Below are positions 1 through 9,130 of a DNA stretch of 19,992 nt, in pieces (the first letter of the stretch is position 1; each line of letters begins with the position of its first letter). The stretch is from NCBI GenBank assembly GCA_027596195.1, contig JADGJG010000437.1, forward strand, positions 1 to 19,992, in the 5' to 3' direction. A program made the position numbers and the translations under genes. The DNA comes from Podochytrium sp. JEL0797 (lineage: Eukaryota > Chytridiomycota > Chytridiomycetes > Chytridiales > Chytriomycetaceae). Under the pieces are notes generated by a model. That model was not told where the DNA came from, ran no database searches, and saw only the letters and a list, made by a program, of their open reading frames with translations.

Positions 1-352
1 AAATCATATTCAATGTTGAACAACACTTCAAAACATCTTTATACAAGTACAATAAAGCTTTTATGAGTGATGGATTGTGACTATCGCGTGTTTTCGGAAC
101 TGTGTGTGTGCCCGAGACCAAATCACTTTGGGACACAACAACCAGCCGATCCGCAACCAAATCATATTCAATGTTGAACAACGCTTCAAAACATCTTTAT
201 ACAAGTACAATAAAGCTTTTATGACTGATGGATTGTGATATTTTGACGCGACCGGGACGAAAGGCATGTCCATCCGACCAACCACCCCCTGTTATTAGGC
301 AATAAAAAACGCTTCATAAGTCGGTTATATAGGTATATTGAAGTTTTCTGAA
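1..352. repeat. Direct repeats at the left edge
   Basis: A block of about 80 bp at 1-80 recurs at 159-238 with very few changes, a spacing of 158 bp. Each copy contains an AATAAAGCTTTTATGA core. A third, clearly diverged copy can be aligned at about 305-352, where AACGCTTCA and the following TTATA spacing are kept. The series probably continues beyond the left edge. The AATAAA inside each copy could mean a duplicated gene 3' end, but no coding frame supports this. I cannot assign the repeat to a known family. Confidence 0.75.
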
Positions 353-1107
353 CTTGTGCGCTTGCCGGGGCATAAGCCCGCAGCGGCTTCCAAATCCACA
401 CACAATTGGAATGGCACACGAAGTGCTCCGAATGCCCATCCCCATCCACCAACCGTCCATCCATCATCGAAGACGACGGATATCCAGCGTACTAGGATAT
501 TCTTTGATGCCGACGACCTGGATGATGGATGTAGATGGATGACGGGGGAGCCGACTTCGTCAACCATGCCCATACCTCGCGCACGAGCAGCCAACAGCTG
601 CAACTCCTTCACCAGCACAACCAATAGTCCGCCACGCATCCTCCCTCCACTGCAAACACTCGACATGCCCAACAAGCCGCACGTCACTTTGCTGCCCCAA
701 CCACGTCACGTCCTCGCCATTGTGTTTTCGCCCCGCTCTCTACGTTACCACATGAGTCGATATGTAGCTTGTACTTGTACCCACGCATCGCACCCTTATT
801 CACAATCCACTGTTCATTACGCCCGTATTTGAATACGTGGCCGATTCCCCAACCTTCAGCACCGTCACCCACACCCCTGTGATTCATTATACTACCCTCA
901 ACCGTACCCAATGATGTGGCCCTTCCTCCGCTTCCTCTCTGTGCCTCCTCCCCTCCACACCCTTCACCCTACATCACTCTCAGTGCCCCACCGTGAAACC
1001 AGGAGTGGAAAGCCGGCAAGGGATAGGAATTGTTTAAAACAGGGTGTGTTACACCTTTGTTTACTTTTCAAAAATAAAGAAAAATAAAGGAAATAATTGT
1101 CAAAAAA
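353..1107. other. Region without a convincing gene
   Basis: The open frames here on both strands overlap one another, are rich in Pro, Ser, Thr and His, and show no recognisable domain, so I do not call a gene. Two small structures are visible. An 11-bp inverted repeat has arms at 458-468 and 521-531 (CATCCATCATC and its complement). A short palindrome, GGTGT-GTT-ACACC, lies at 1043-1055. The last 40 bases before the transposase start are A-rich, as expected for a 5' leader. No terminal inverted repeat of the transposon could be recognised by eye. Confidence 0.5.
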
Positions 1108-4100
1108 ATGAAACCAAAAACAACATCCGCTGTGAAGCGTACAACCCGTCCCGCACTCCCGTCATTCGAGATTGCGCCGTTTCCCACTGCCGAACCCTCA
1201 ATCCCGCCACTCCCATCAGTCAAGTTTGCGCCATTCCCTGTCATCGCCTCAACTCCCCTGCCATCATTTGCGCCGTTTCCCACTGCCGAACCTTCGATCC
1301 CGCCACTCCCATCAGTCAAGTTTGCGCCATTCCCTGTCATCGCCTCAACTCCCCTGCCATCATTTGCACCGTTTCCCACTGCCGAACCTTCGATCCCGCC
1401 GCTCCCATCAGTCAAGTTTGCGCCGTTCACCGTTCCCATTCATTCCTCCGGTTCTCGCCCAGCACAAACGCATTCGCACTTCAAAAAACGGGGCCCGTAT
1501 AAGAAAATGGATGTCCGTGTTGCTCCCGTCGCGTTTTCAGTTGATACGCCGGATGATCCGCTGGATGATCGGTTTCCTCAAGCCGACTTCGAATCTGAAG
1601 GGGATTTCTCCAGCAGTATGCACCACGACGCTCAATTCCTTTTGGATCGAAGATGTATCTTACAAGTCTTGGAAGGAATTTACGTGTTGGCGCAGCTTTC
1701 AGCATATACCTCGGGCCCTTTCGCGAACGTAAATTGAATCCTTCGATTGATTTCCCAACTGCTGCAACACCTCGTCATTTACGCAAATACAAATCAGGTC
1801 TCCCAGTGGGTTCATATCATTCATGCCCACGGCAGTGGCATTCATGACTTCTCGTGCAGCTGTTCGCCAACAAACACAAGCTGCACCCACACTCAGCTCC
1901 TTCACCATTGTTTACTGAACTTTGATGATGGTTTGTTGGATGGACTTTCTTTGGACAGTGTTCGAAATCGTGAGTTTTTCGGAATTGCAGCATCAATTTT
2001 TCGCACTCACTTCACAATTTCCCCCACCACCAGCACCCTTGCAGGATGACATTGACGTCGTTCTTTTCCATGATTCCGACAACGTGAAACTGTACTCAGT
2101 TGGCCCAATGGCAAACCACATCCATCGTGTTGTCGTTTCCGCAGATGAAACAAGATGCCAATCTGACAAGATTGTTGTTCTCGCATGCCAAGAGTGCAAG
2201 GTATATTATGACGTGTCTTTTATGTCTCTCTAAAATAGGTGATTAGATTTCGAAGCGGAAAAAGACATGTTTTCACATCAATGCCGTGGTGGATGCTTAT
2301 GCAGACGAGATTGAATGTGTCACAAGTGCAACAGGTATTATATCACTTTACACAAAAACTTTGCATGTAACTTATTCATGTCATAGGATTGCAAGCCCTC
2401 GCCGGAAGGAAAGAACCCATCAATAGTGTCTCTCACAAGCCCATTCCTCCTCCCAAATCCTACTGGTTGCCAAACGATTCCATCGTCTTCCCAGATCATT
2501 CGCAACCAACCCGCGTCCATGAATCAACCACCCGGGTTTGTCTCAATAATGACGCGTGGTGCCGTCGCGGGCACCTGTATTCCGAGGGACATCCTATCAA
2601 AGAGATGCCGGCTGTGCTGTTTGCTGGGAACTATGCTGTGAAAGTGTGTATTGAAGTTCAGGAGTGTTTGGCTTGCAAGCAAGACCACGTTCCAGGGAAG
2701 TGGGGTCACTTGATTGGACCAGATTGTTCCGATTTGGGAATCTTCAACTACAACAATCGGATTCTCATTACCCATCAACTGCTCAACGAGTTTACAATGT
2801 GTATGGCTCAGACAGAGGAGACATTCAATGGGTTTTGCATGATTCTGCGAAACCGTTACATGGAGGAGAATTCTCCTCCAGACTGTCCATTCCTTTCTGC
2901 TGCTGTTTTTTCACTGGTAAATACTACACTCTATTAAAACGTATTCTATTGCTGATATTTCGCCTTTCCAGGCTTGGTTTTCTTTTCGGAGGCTCCAAAA
3001 CTTGAGACATGAATCTGTCTCCCTCATTTGTCCCCACCCCAACTGCGGTCGAAATCCAAAAGTGGTGGTTCCTGACGGTGTCAGTCTTGCATACCCAGTC
3101 AAGAACAAGACGGAAGACATTCAACCACCGACGGTTCTTTCCAACAAGTCCATTCGGAAGCCCAACGTCATTCGCAAAAAGAATTCTCCAATCGCAAATC
3201 ATGCGGTTCGGAAGGACTTGATGGATGGTGCTCGCGATTATTTCAAGCGCGGGGTCCTCCGTTTCCCGAAAAAGATTGTCGCGAAATACCCCTCAGATGC
3301 GGCGGCCGTGAAATGGTCCAAAACTCTTGAAAAGAGACTTCACCAACGAAGTGAGCGGTTTTCACCAGAGAGAGCGAGGAAATACGTGGAATTGATTGAA
3401 CTGGTAAGAACCCCCGGGATTTGATTCAATTGATATGGATGATGTCGCAGGCGAGTTGCCGTGAGTCTACTTTGGCCATTCTTAGACCCAAGGCATGCAA
3501 TCTCCTTCAACTATATTTACGATGCGACTCTCAGCCCAGCTTGGCTCTGAAGGTGACAAAACAACTCCAGCGGTGGTTTCCTGTTTTTGGAACTGCTCTG
3601 TGGTTCCTCTTCCAAGAGCGTGGGAACTTCCAGGATCCCTGGCTGCGTACATTTGCCTCTTGGATTCTTGCAAGGAGGAATGCGGTGTTTCAACCAGTTT
3701 CTTCATGGCTACCGGATCCAATTCGTCATGATTTGCCCGACGATGGAATTAAGGTACTCGAACGTTTTTTATTTGCGTTTTTCTCGCAAGCCAATTACTT
3801 CTCTTGTCAAAACTAGACTGCGGATTGCTATTTTGTCCCAAAAGTTCGCAATCGAAACGAGTACCCCAACCTGAAAGAAAGCGTCCACAAACAACGAGGC
3901 GATTCCGGTTGCCAGAAGCACTATGAGAGTTATGCGCAGGAGGGATTAGTTGGTGGGTTTCAGGTTATCATCTGCCCACATGGGATTTGCTACGGGTGTC
4001 ACGCGTTCAAAAACCATGAAGGCAGAAACGACCTGTTTTCTGCTATATACACGCGGTAAGAAGTCTTTTCGGATTTATTTCCACTCATCTCCGGTTGCCC

Positions 4101-4451
4101 AGATTTGAAACTGCCCCCATGCTTGTTTGCCACGATTTTGCTTGCAGTGGCGGCGATTATTGCCTCGCGCGGGAGCCGGTCTTCTTTCAGGACACACTGT
4201 TCGTTGTCGACAAGTTCCACTCTTTCAATCACAAGGCATGTACCCAGTCATCAAAGATCCGGGCATATCTTGCCGACCCCTTTGTCAATTCCGTCAACAC
4301 GAACGCCGCCGAGCATTACAATTCAGGACTGAAGCGCCTCCGCAAATCGATGAGCGGAATGAACGAAGCGCATGCTATCCAGTACATCAACACGTATATG
4401 TGCGTTCGAAACCGCATCCTTTTGAAGCAGCGCGGCGCAAATCCTCAATAA
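1108..4451 (+). CDS. KDZ-superfamily transposase (CxC5/CxC6-like type), nine exons
   Basis: Exons by splice sites and frame: 1108-1728, 1798-1969, 2034-2200, 2247-2334, 2387-2916, 2972-3403, 3451-3753, 3817-4055 and 4103-4451. They join to 2901 bp (966 aa) without a stop; the join at 1970-2033 is the least certain. KDZ transposases are cut-and-paste enzymes with an RNase H fold and N-terminal Cys clusters. Visible here are a Pro-rich repeat (about 19-115), a basic KKRGPYKK patch, a SWIM-like C-x-C-x6-C-x-H (227-238), C-x2-C/C-x-H (316-330) and CPHPNCG (546-552), followed by a PDGVSL segment. The core has TADCYF (D774), ICPHGICYG (823-831), EGRNDLFSAIYTR, VCHDFAC, VVDKFH (D887) and AAEHYN (E921). 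The candidate triad is D774/D887/E921. An intact frame suggests recent activity or a retained host role. Start: first ATG after an A-rich leader. Confidence 0.9.
1162..1455 (+). repeat. 96-bp tandem repeat coding a 32-aa proline-rich unit
   Basis: Three in-frame copies lie in exon 1 of the transposase gene, with units starting near 1162, 1264 and 1360. Copies two and three are exactly 96 bp apart; the first is 6 bp longer because of an inserted Glu-Ile. The unit begins SFAPFPTAEPSIPPLP and ends in VIASTPLP; the third copy diverges near its end. Copies are nearly identical at the DNA level, so the expansion is young. This is probably a disordered linker. Confidence 0.9.
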
Positions 4452-4452
4452 A
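4447..4452 (+). terminator. AATAAA signal overlapping the transposase stop codon
   Basis: AATAAA at 4447-4452 contains the TAA stop (4449-4451) of the transposase reading frame. If used for polyadenylation, the 3' untranslated region would be very short. Function is inferred from the hexamer alone. Confidence 0.5.
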
Positions 4453-4931
4453 CAGTCCAATTTTTCCTTTTTTTTCCTTCGCGAGCCCCGTGTCATTGAC
4501 AACATCTGCATTGGGTACGTTTCTCCCCCCTTGCTCCTCCGCCCTGCGCATGCCTCCCACTCTTCGCCGCCCTCTTTCAGCAGCTCTCTGTTCTTTACCG
4601 CTGATTCCCCTCTCAGCCCAACATGAAACTGGGCTCTTGACATTTACTTCGTGTGATGTCTTCCTTTGCTATGCCTCACAGTGTCTGCAGAGCGTTGCGT
4701 TGAGAGGGCAAAGAAGCGTGAGGGAGCCTGGGCATTTGATGACAAAGAGGCTGTGGATTGATCCCAAAGTGTCGCCGTCTCTCCTTTTCCCTGCCAGTTT
4801 CCCTCGCTCTTACTAACACTTTAATTACGGAACAGGTCTTGTCTTTGTGGCGCACCGTCTGAGACAACGTGAGCGTCGAATTTCGTTTTCGTTTTCGTTT
4901 CAACACGTTTTTTCAGTCAATGCGGCGCATA
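4453..4931. other. Transposon 3' flank, no gene seen
   Basis: Pyrimidine-rich sequence follows the transposase stop, with T- and C-runs at about 4460-4560. A TTTTCG hexamer repeat lies at about 4875-4900. Open frames here are off-frame extensions of the transposase exon or antisense to it and show no domain. This is a reasonable place to look for the transposon's 3' end, but no terminal repeat was recognised. Confidence 0.5.
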
Positions 4932-5545
4932 CGTTGGGGGGGCTGTTTCTGATAAAACGCGAGCGAATGTCAAAGTGCAAACATGCGTGAACCTACAACA
5001 GTGACCACGTGCGATGGATGGGAGACATGGATTGAAAGACGAGTGCGAGTGATTCCGCAAGCGATTTTTCCACACAAACAGGCGTAGCAAGCGTATCCTT
5101 GCGTGATTGAGGATGCAGTTTTTGGCAGGAGTTGACTGCGAACGATTGTAGAAGCGATATGATCACGTGATTGTGGAAGCGATGGAACAAGCAGATGGAG
5201 AGCGAGCGATTGCGCAAAAGAGGTCGACCATGCGCGTGATGAGGACATGTGGATGAATAGATGGGCTTGAGTGGGAGGAGCAGTTGCGGCGATCAATAGC
5301 GGAAACGCGAACCTTGACCACATGCCGTTGGGGGGGCGGGGGGGGGGCTGTTTCGGAAGGTTGTTGAGTGTGAGCGATTGTGAAAGTGTGGAAGCGCAAG
5401 CCATGCGGCACCGTGGATATTGACTTCTGAAGTGCAGAAGCAAACGAGAGTGGATGCACATGATCACGCGGGATGGGAGGAGCTGATGGAGAGTGCGGAA
5501 ACGAGCGAGAGTGGATGCACATGATCACGAGTGGGGAGTGAGTGA
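4932..5545. repeat. Cluster of degenerate GC-rich repeats with G-runs
   Basis: Several word families recur without a coding frame. CGTTGGGGGGG followed by CTGTTTC occurs at 4932-4949. It recurs at 5327-5354 with the G-run expanded to 7 G, C, 10 G. The sequence after each is related (GCGAGCGAATGTCAAAGTG against GTGAGCGATTGTGAAAGTG). A 23-bp block, GAGAGTGGATGCACATGATC plus ACG, is exact at 5446-5468 and 5507-5529. CGATTGT-n-GAAGCG words occur near 5143, 5170 and 5377. GTGCGGAAACGA occurs twice near 5494 and 5547. Nature unknown: it may be transposon terminal or subterminal sequence, or a decayed satellite. Confidence 0.7.
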
Positions 5546-5579
5546 GTGCGGAAACGATCTTGAACATTTCGACGCTTTT

Positions 5580-6650
5580 TAATTTTTCTGATCGAGATGT
5601 GAAAGTGAACGATTAAATTCACCGATTTTCCGGTTTTTTGAAATAATTATCTCATTTCCTTGAATTTATTTATTGTTAAATGTGCTAGAAGTTTAACAGG
5701 AGAAAAAACTATTGGGATGAGCGTTTCAGCTCACCTTATACTATTTAAAATGATGAACCTCTCAACTCACCTTTCTATCGAAAAGGCCAGTCTCCCAACT
5801 CACCTTTTTATTGAAAAGATGAGCCAGACAACTCACCTTTGAAATTGGTGAGCAAAATAGGTGCTTCCCTATCTCAGTAACTCTCACGAAAAAAAGTTCT
5901 ATGTCAAAGGAGCCCCCACTTCTCCCCGCCTCATATAATCATTATAAATTTCTATCTCATGCACGCTGGAGGTCCCACTGGCAGTTAATAAGAGGTATTG
6001 GGAAAGATGGCGGATAACCTCAAGTTGCAGAAACAATAAACATTTCGCTCTCTTTTAGTTGCAATGGATGTTGCTTAATTGAACCATCGACTTCATTGAT
6101 GCGGGTCTAAAGAAATTCTCGGCGGGCGATTTGTTAACTATTTTCATTAGTAAGATTATAGTAATTCACTCGTAAAAACTTCCCCTTTCAAGATCTCTCT
6201 CTTCTAATAACCATAGGAAGCTGATATGAGGCATTGGTATGACAACTACAAGTCTACAACGGACTTGACAGGATTCAGGGGCGAAAAGCTTCTTTCAATG
6301 AATGAAAATCAAACTGTGTCTCATTAAATAATGCGATGTTCAAACGCGAAGTGACATGGACTCGAACTGAAGCATGAATGTATGCAGCAGCGAGAGACAA
6401 ATCAAATGTTAGCTGCATTAAAAAAAATTGGACATGCTGTTCGCCAAGACTTGACGTCCGAAATGACGCAATGTCCGAAAATCATTCATTTGAGACACAG
6501 AAGACGCGACACCAGACACAAACATTTGCATCTTAACAGTAATTCATTCATCGTGATTCCCCCATTAGTGACGCACCATTGGTAATACAACCGTTACAAG
6601 CGATTTTCGTTGCTATTTTCGGCGCTCACCAAAAGTTTCACAAAAACAGC
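5580..6650. other. AT-rich region without a gene
   Basis: Base composition drops sharply to AT-rich compared with both sides. Open frames are short and have no recognisable domain. A short inverted repeat TGAGC-GTTTCA-GCTCA lies at about 5718-5733, just before the 33-bp repeats. The sharp compositional change suggests a different origin from the flanking gene-rich DNA. The last 60 bases (CGATTTTCGTTGCTATTTTC at about 6601) probably form the leader and promoter of the next gene. Confidence 0.45.
5728..5850. repeat. About 33-bp imperfect tandem repeat
   Basis: The word CTCACCTT recurs, with TCACCT at 5731, 5767, 5800 and 5833, giving spacings of 36, 33 and 33 bp. Between them is a conserved T-TAT-GAAAAG element. 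An inverted partial copy (TTGGTGAGC) follows at about 5845. A short open frame crosses the array (repeating STHL/PTHL/TTHL) but looks like a by-product of the repeat. Confidence 0.75.
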
Positions 6651-7492
6651 ATGTCCGTCTCAGTCAAACCCGCCACCCCTCTCGTTATATGGGAAACCTG
6701 CGGAGGCCCCGGAATCACCGCCGCGTCTCTCGGCGCCTGCCCCGCCCCAACCATCTGCTGCGTCGCCCCCGGAGACTTGAAAGACGGAAAACAAACATGT
6801 CGCCCGACGAATGGTAAGACACTTGTACTCATTTCGCATCATTCCCACCTTGTCGCTAATATTTGTGTTGTTTTCTATTTTTACCAGACTGCGCCAACCC
6901 CTCGAACCCAACCGCGTGGGATTCCGCCGCGGCAAGCAGCGCGGCCGTCGCTTCCACCACTGGAGGCACAGGTGGAGGTGCTGCTGGTGGAGGTGCCGCA
7001 GGTGGAAGCGCTGCTGCCACTTCTGCCGGTGGAGCTGCCGCAGAGACCACCGCGGGTGGATCCGCCGGTGGAGGTGCCGCCGGTGCCACAACAGCTAGTG
7101 AAGCCGTACCAGCCGCCACAGCCACCGAATCTCCCGGCGCGTCGGCAGGTTCTGGAGGTTCCGGAGGCGCGACTGAAACCGCGTCATCGGGTGCTGGTAC
7201 CGGCGGTGCCACAGAAACCGCGTCATCCGGTGCCGGGTCTGGAGGTGCCGGCGGTGCTGCTACGGCGACAGAGTCCGCTTCTGGTTCTGGTTCTGGCACG
7301 GGCGAGTCTGGTGCGACAGCCTCTGGTGGAGCTGCTACGGGTACTGCTGGCGCAGGCGAGTCTGGTGCGACAGCTTCCGGTGGAGCTGCCACACACACTG
7401 GATCTGCGAGTCCCACTGGTCCAAGTGCTTCTGGTGCGATTCAGGTCGCTGTTGGGTTGGTTGCTGGGTTGGTTGCGTTCTTGGTCCTTTAA
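6651..7492 (+). CDS. Six-cysteine Ala/Gly/Ser-rich surface protein, probably GPI-anchored
   Basis: Exons 6651-6813 and 6888-7492 encode 255 aa; the 74-bp intron has GTAAGA, a CGCTAAT branch-like site and CAG. The N-terminus holds six cysteines at residues 17, 30, 36, 37, 50 and 56, with a central CC pair. A low-complexity region (about 65-235) is rich in Gly, Ala, Ser and Thr and contains repeated GATETASSGAG and GESGATASGGAAT units. The C-terminus is a hydrophobic tail (VAVGLVAGLVAFLVL) after a small-residue stretch, as in GPI-anchored proteins. This suggests a wall or surface protein with a cystine-rich head on a glycosylated stalk. Oddity: no signal peptide follows the ATG. The same frame upstream has a hydrophobic stretch (LQAIFVAIFGA) but no ATG, so the true 5' end may be missed. 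I do not recognise the family. Confidence 0.75.
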
Positions 7493-7561
7493 GCAGGAAA
7501 TTGTATTCTACGACTATGAAATATATGGCTAGGAAGGTTAAGGGAGTGCTCAATTCAAGTT

Positions 7562-7567
7562 AATAAA
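7562..7567 (+). terminator. AATAAA signal after the six-cysteine gene
   Basis: AATAAA lies 70 bp after the stop codon at 7492, inside the 104-bp gap to the convergent gene. Position fits a polyadenylation signal. Confidence 0.5.
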
Positions 7568-7596
7568 TGTATTCAATCTCTTTTTCAAGTCGCGAA

Positions 7597-8927
7597 TCAA
7601 AAGAAAGCTGCAACCACAGCCCCCAAACCCGCCGCAACCCCACCACCCACCACCCGAGCGCTAGAAACAACCACCGGCGCCGCCAAGTTATTGAACTCCG
7701 CAGTATTCTTATCTGCCGCCGTCCCAGAAGCCGCTTCAATCGCCGAACAATCAAAACCTAAACTCGTCATTGAGGCAGGTTGCAGCCCAAAACAGTTTTG
7801 TACCACCCCATTCACATCACCCGCAGAGGAACACACGACACCATTGAGAGCAGAAAAGATGGGAACTCCTTCCCCAATGGCCACAACGACCGTTGAAAAG
7901 CCAGAAACAAAGTCTCCGAGGACACTATTGAGTGAGGTCTGGCATTGTGATGGTCCAGAGCTGCACGTATTCTCAATCACTTTTGCCACCAATGGAGGGA
8001 TATGGGACTGGAACGGATTGGTTGCATTGATTGTAGCGAAGCAAGTGTCGAGAGTCGATTGGATGGCGGTAGAATCGGAGCAAAAACAACCGACGGCCTG
8101 AAGAAACACGGTTTAATGGGAAATAGTAAACGGATTGATTGAATTGAATCTCAAGCATAAATATTTACCGTTTTGACACCCGCCATGTTGAAAGGAGGTG
8201 TGAACTGTCCTTTGGCCGAGACAAGCCCACATTTTGTCAAATCAGGAGAGAACGCCTTCGAAACACACCCCAAGAACGGACTAAGATCTTTTTCCAGCGA
8301 CGCGATACTCATATTCGACGCCACAGCGGTAGCAGGAACCGCAGAAATTCCGACAGCAGGACACGTCAAGCCCAAAGAATCCGCCGATACAGCGGTCAAA
8401 GCAGCATCTTGTCCCACACAGTTTTGCAAAAACGCCGGAATATCACCCGTAGCCGAGCACGCCATTCCGTTGATAGCAGGCACCACAGGAGACCCGTTCC
8501 AAAAAGCATTGATAAGCGTGGGCAAGCCCGAAGAGACATCGTTTGCAAGTTTGCCAAGAGAGCCTTGGCAGACACTGGTGGCCTGAGTTGGATGGCAGAC
8601 ACTCCCAATCAAGTTGTTCAACAACGCAGTCGTGAGAGTAGCACTCGAGCCAGTGATTGGAGCAAGGCAAGTGATAAGAGCGGACTCGGTGGTGGAGGAA
8701 TCAGCGCAAAAGCAGGCAAGAGTCTAAAAAGGATTCCAATTGGGTCTTAATGGCATGTTACTATGGATTCGCGAGTGGCAATATACCGTGTTCAGGCCCG
8801 AAAGACTCGAGGGAATGTTAAAGCCCCCCGACGGATCCAACAGACCGCATTTGGTCAATTCAGCAGAGAAGGTGTTGAACACACAAGACATGGCTGCACG
8901 GGCCGTGGCTGGCGAAACAGTGGTCAT
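7597..8927 (-). CDS. Cysteine-rich repeat protein, probably GPI-anchored
   Basis: Minus-strand exons 8927-8787, 8723-8169 and 8097-7597 join to 398 aa; the introns of 63 and 71 bp are both phase 0. The protein is two tandem copies of a Cys-rich module. Each has a KCGL element (ELTKCGL, DLTKCGL), then after the intron a C-F-C-[AS]-D-S motif, then NG-x2-CS and Q-N-C elements. The C-terminus (SSARVVGGG then a hydrophobic AAGLGAVVAAFF end) suggests a GPI signal. The chosen ATG gives MTTVSPATAR and has no signal peptide. The upstream minus-strand DNA offers only two other ATGs, both leading quickly to stops. The gene is convergent with the preceding surface gene and divergent from the aminotransferase. 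The Cys-rich architecture suggests a secreted or wall protein; I cannot name the family. Confidence 0.75.
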
Positions 8928-9130
8928 TTTCTCCTCTTGAGTGGTCACTTTCACTTGGGCTTGGCGGCTGATTTCACCTGATCCCGTGATCAGTTCCCGC
9001 TTGACGGGGTGCACGATAATTTATTTCATTTGAACGCGTTAGAAAGTGTAATAATGGAATAATCAGATTAAAGGTGACTCAATAACAATCGTTATCTCTC
9101 CCTCCCATCTCTCGCTGATCACCAAAAAAG
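8928..9130. promoter_or_regulatory. Divergent promoter region with TGACTCA element
   Basis: This 203-bp interval separates the start codons of the minus-strand Cys-rich gene and the plus-strand aminotransferase, so both promoters must lie here or overlap the genes. TGACTCA at 9075-9081, 50 bp upstream of the aminotransferase ATG, matches the Gcn4/CPC1 (general amino-acid control) bZIP site known from fungal amino-acid genes. A CT-rich stretch (about 9097-9115) precedes the ATG. Confidence 0.5.

Noticed and set aside
325..832. Overlapping open frames on both strands (120 and 164 codons)
   Set aside because: They cover the same bases on opposite strands, are low in complexity, have no domain, splice pattern or start context, and look like chance frames.
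4127..4816. 229-codon plus-strand frame after and overlapping the transposase end
   Set aside because: It is out of frame with the clearly coding final transposase exon and continues into low-complexity sequence.
4970..5567. Minus-strand frames of 134-165 codons
   Set aside because: They run through the degenerate repeat cluster and repeat Ser/Pro/His-rich words; the frame is a by-product of the repeats.
5660..5842. 60-codon frame with repeating THL motifs
   Set aside because: It is explained by the 33-bp tandem repeat; no leader, domain or continuation.
6355..6385. T-arm-like word (AGTTCGAGTCC on the minus strand)
   Set aside because: The flanking bases do not pair as a T-stem and no other tRNA arms are present.
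300..6600. Terminal inverted repeats and target-site duplication of the KDZ element
   Set aside because: No convincing pair of inverted ends was found by eye. A computed self-comparison of 300-1100 against 4450-6600 would decide.
6856..7416. 186-codon minus-strand Ala/Pro-rich frame
   Set aside because: It is antisense to the Gly/Ala repeat region of the six-cysteine protein, a composition effect.
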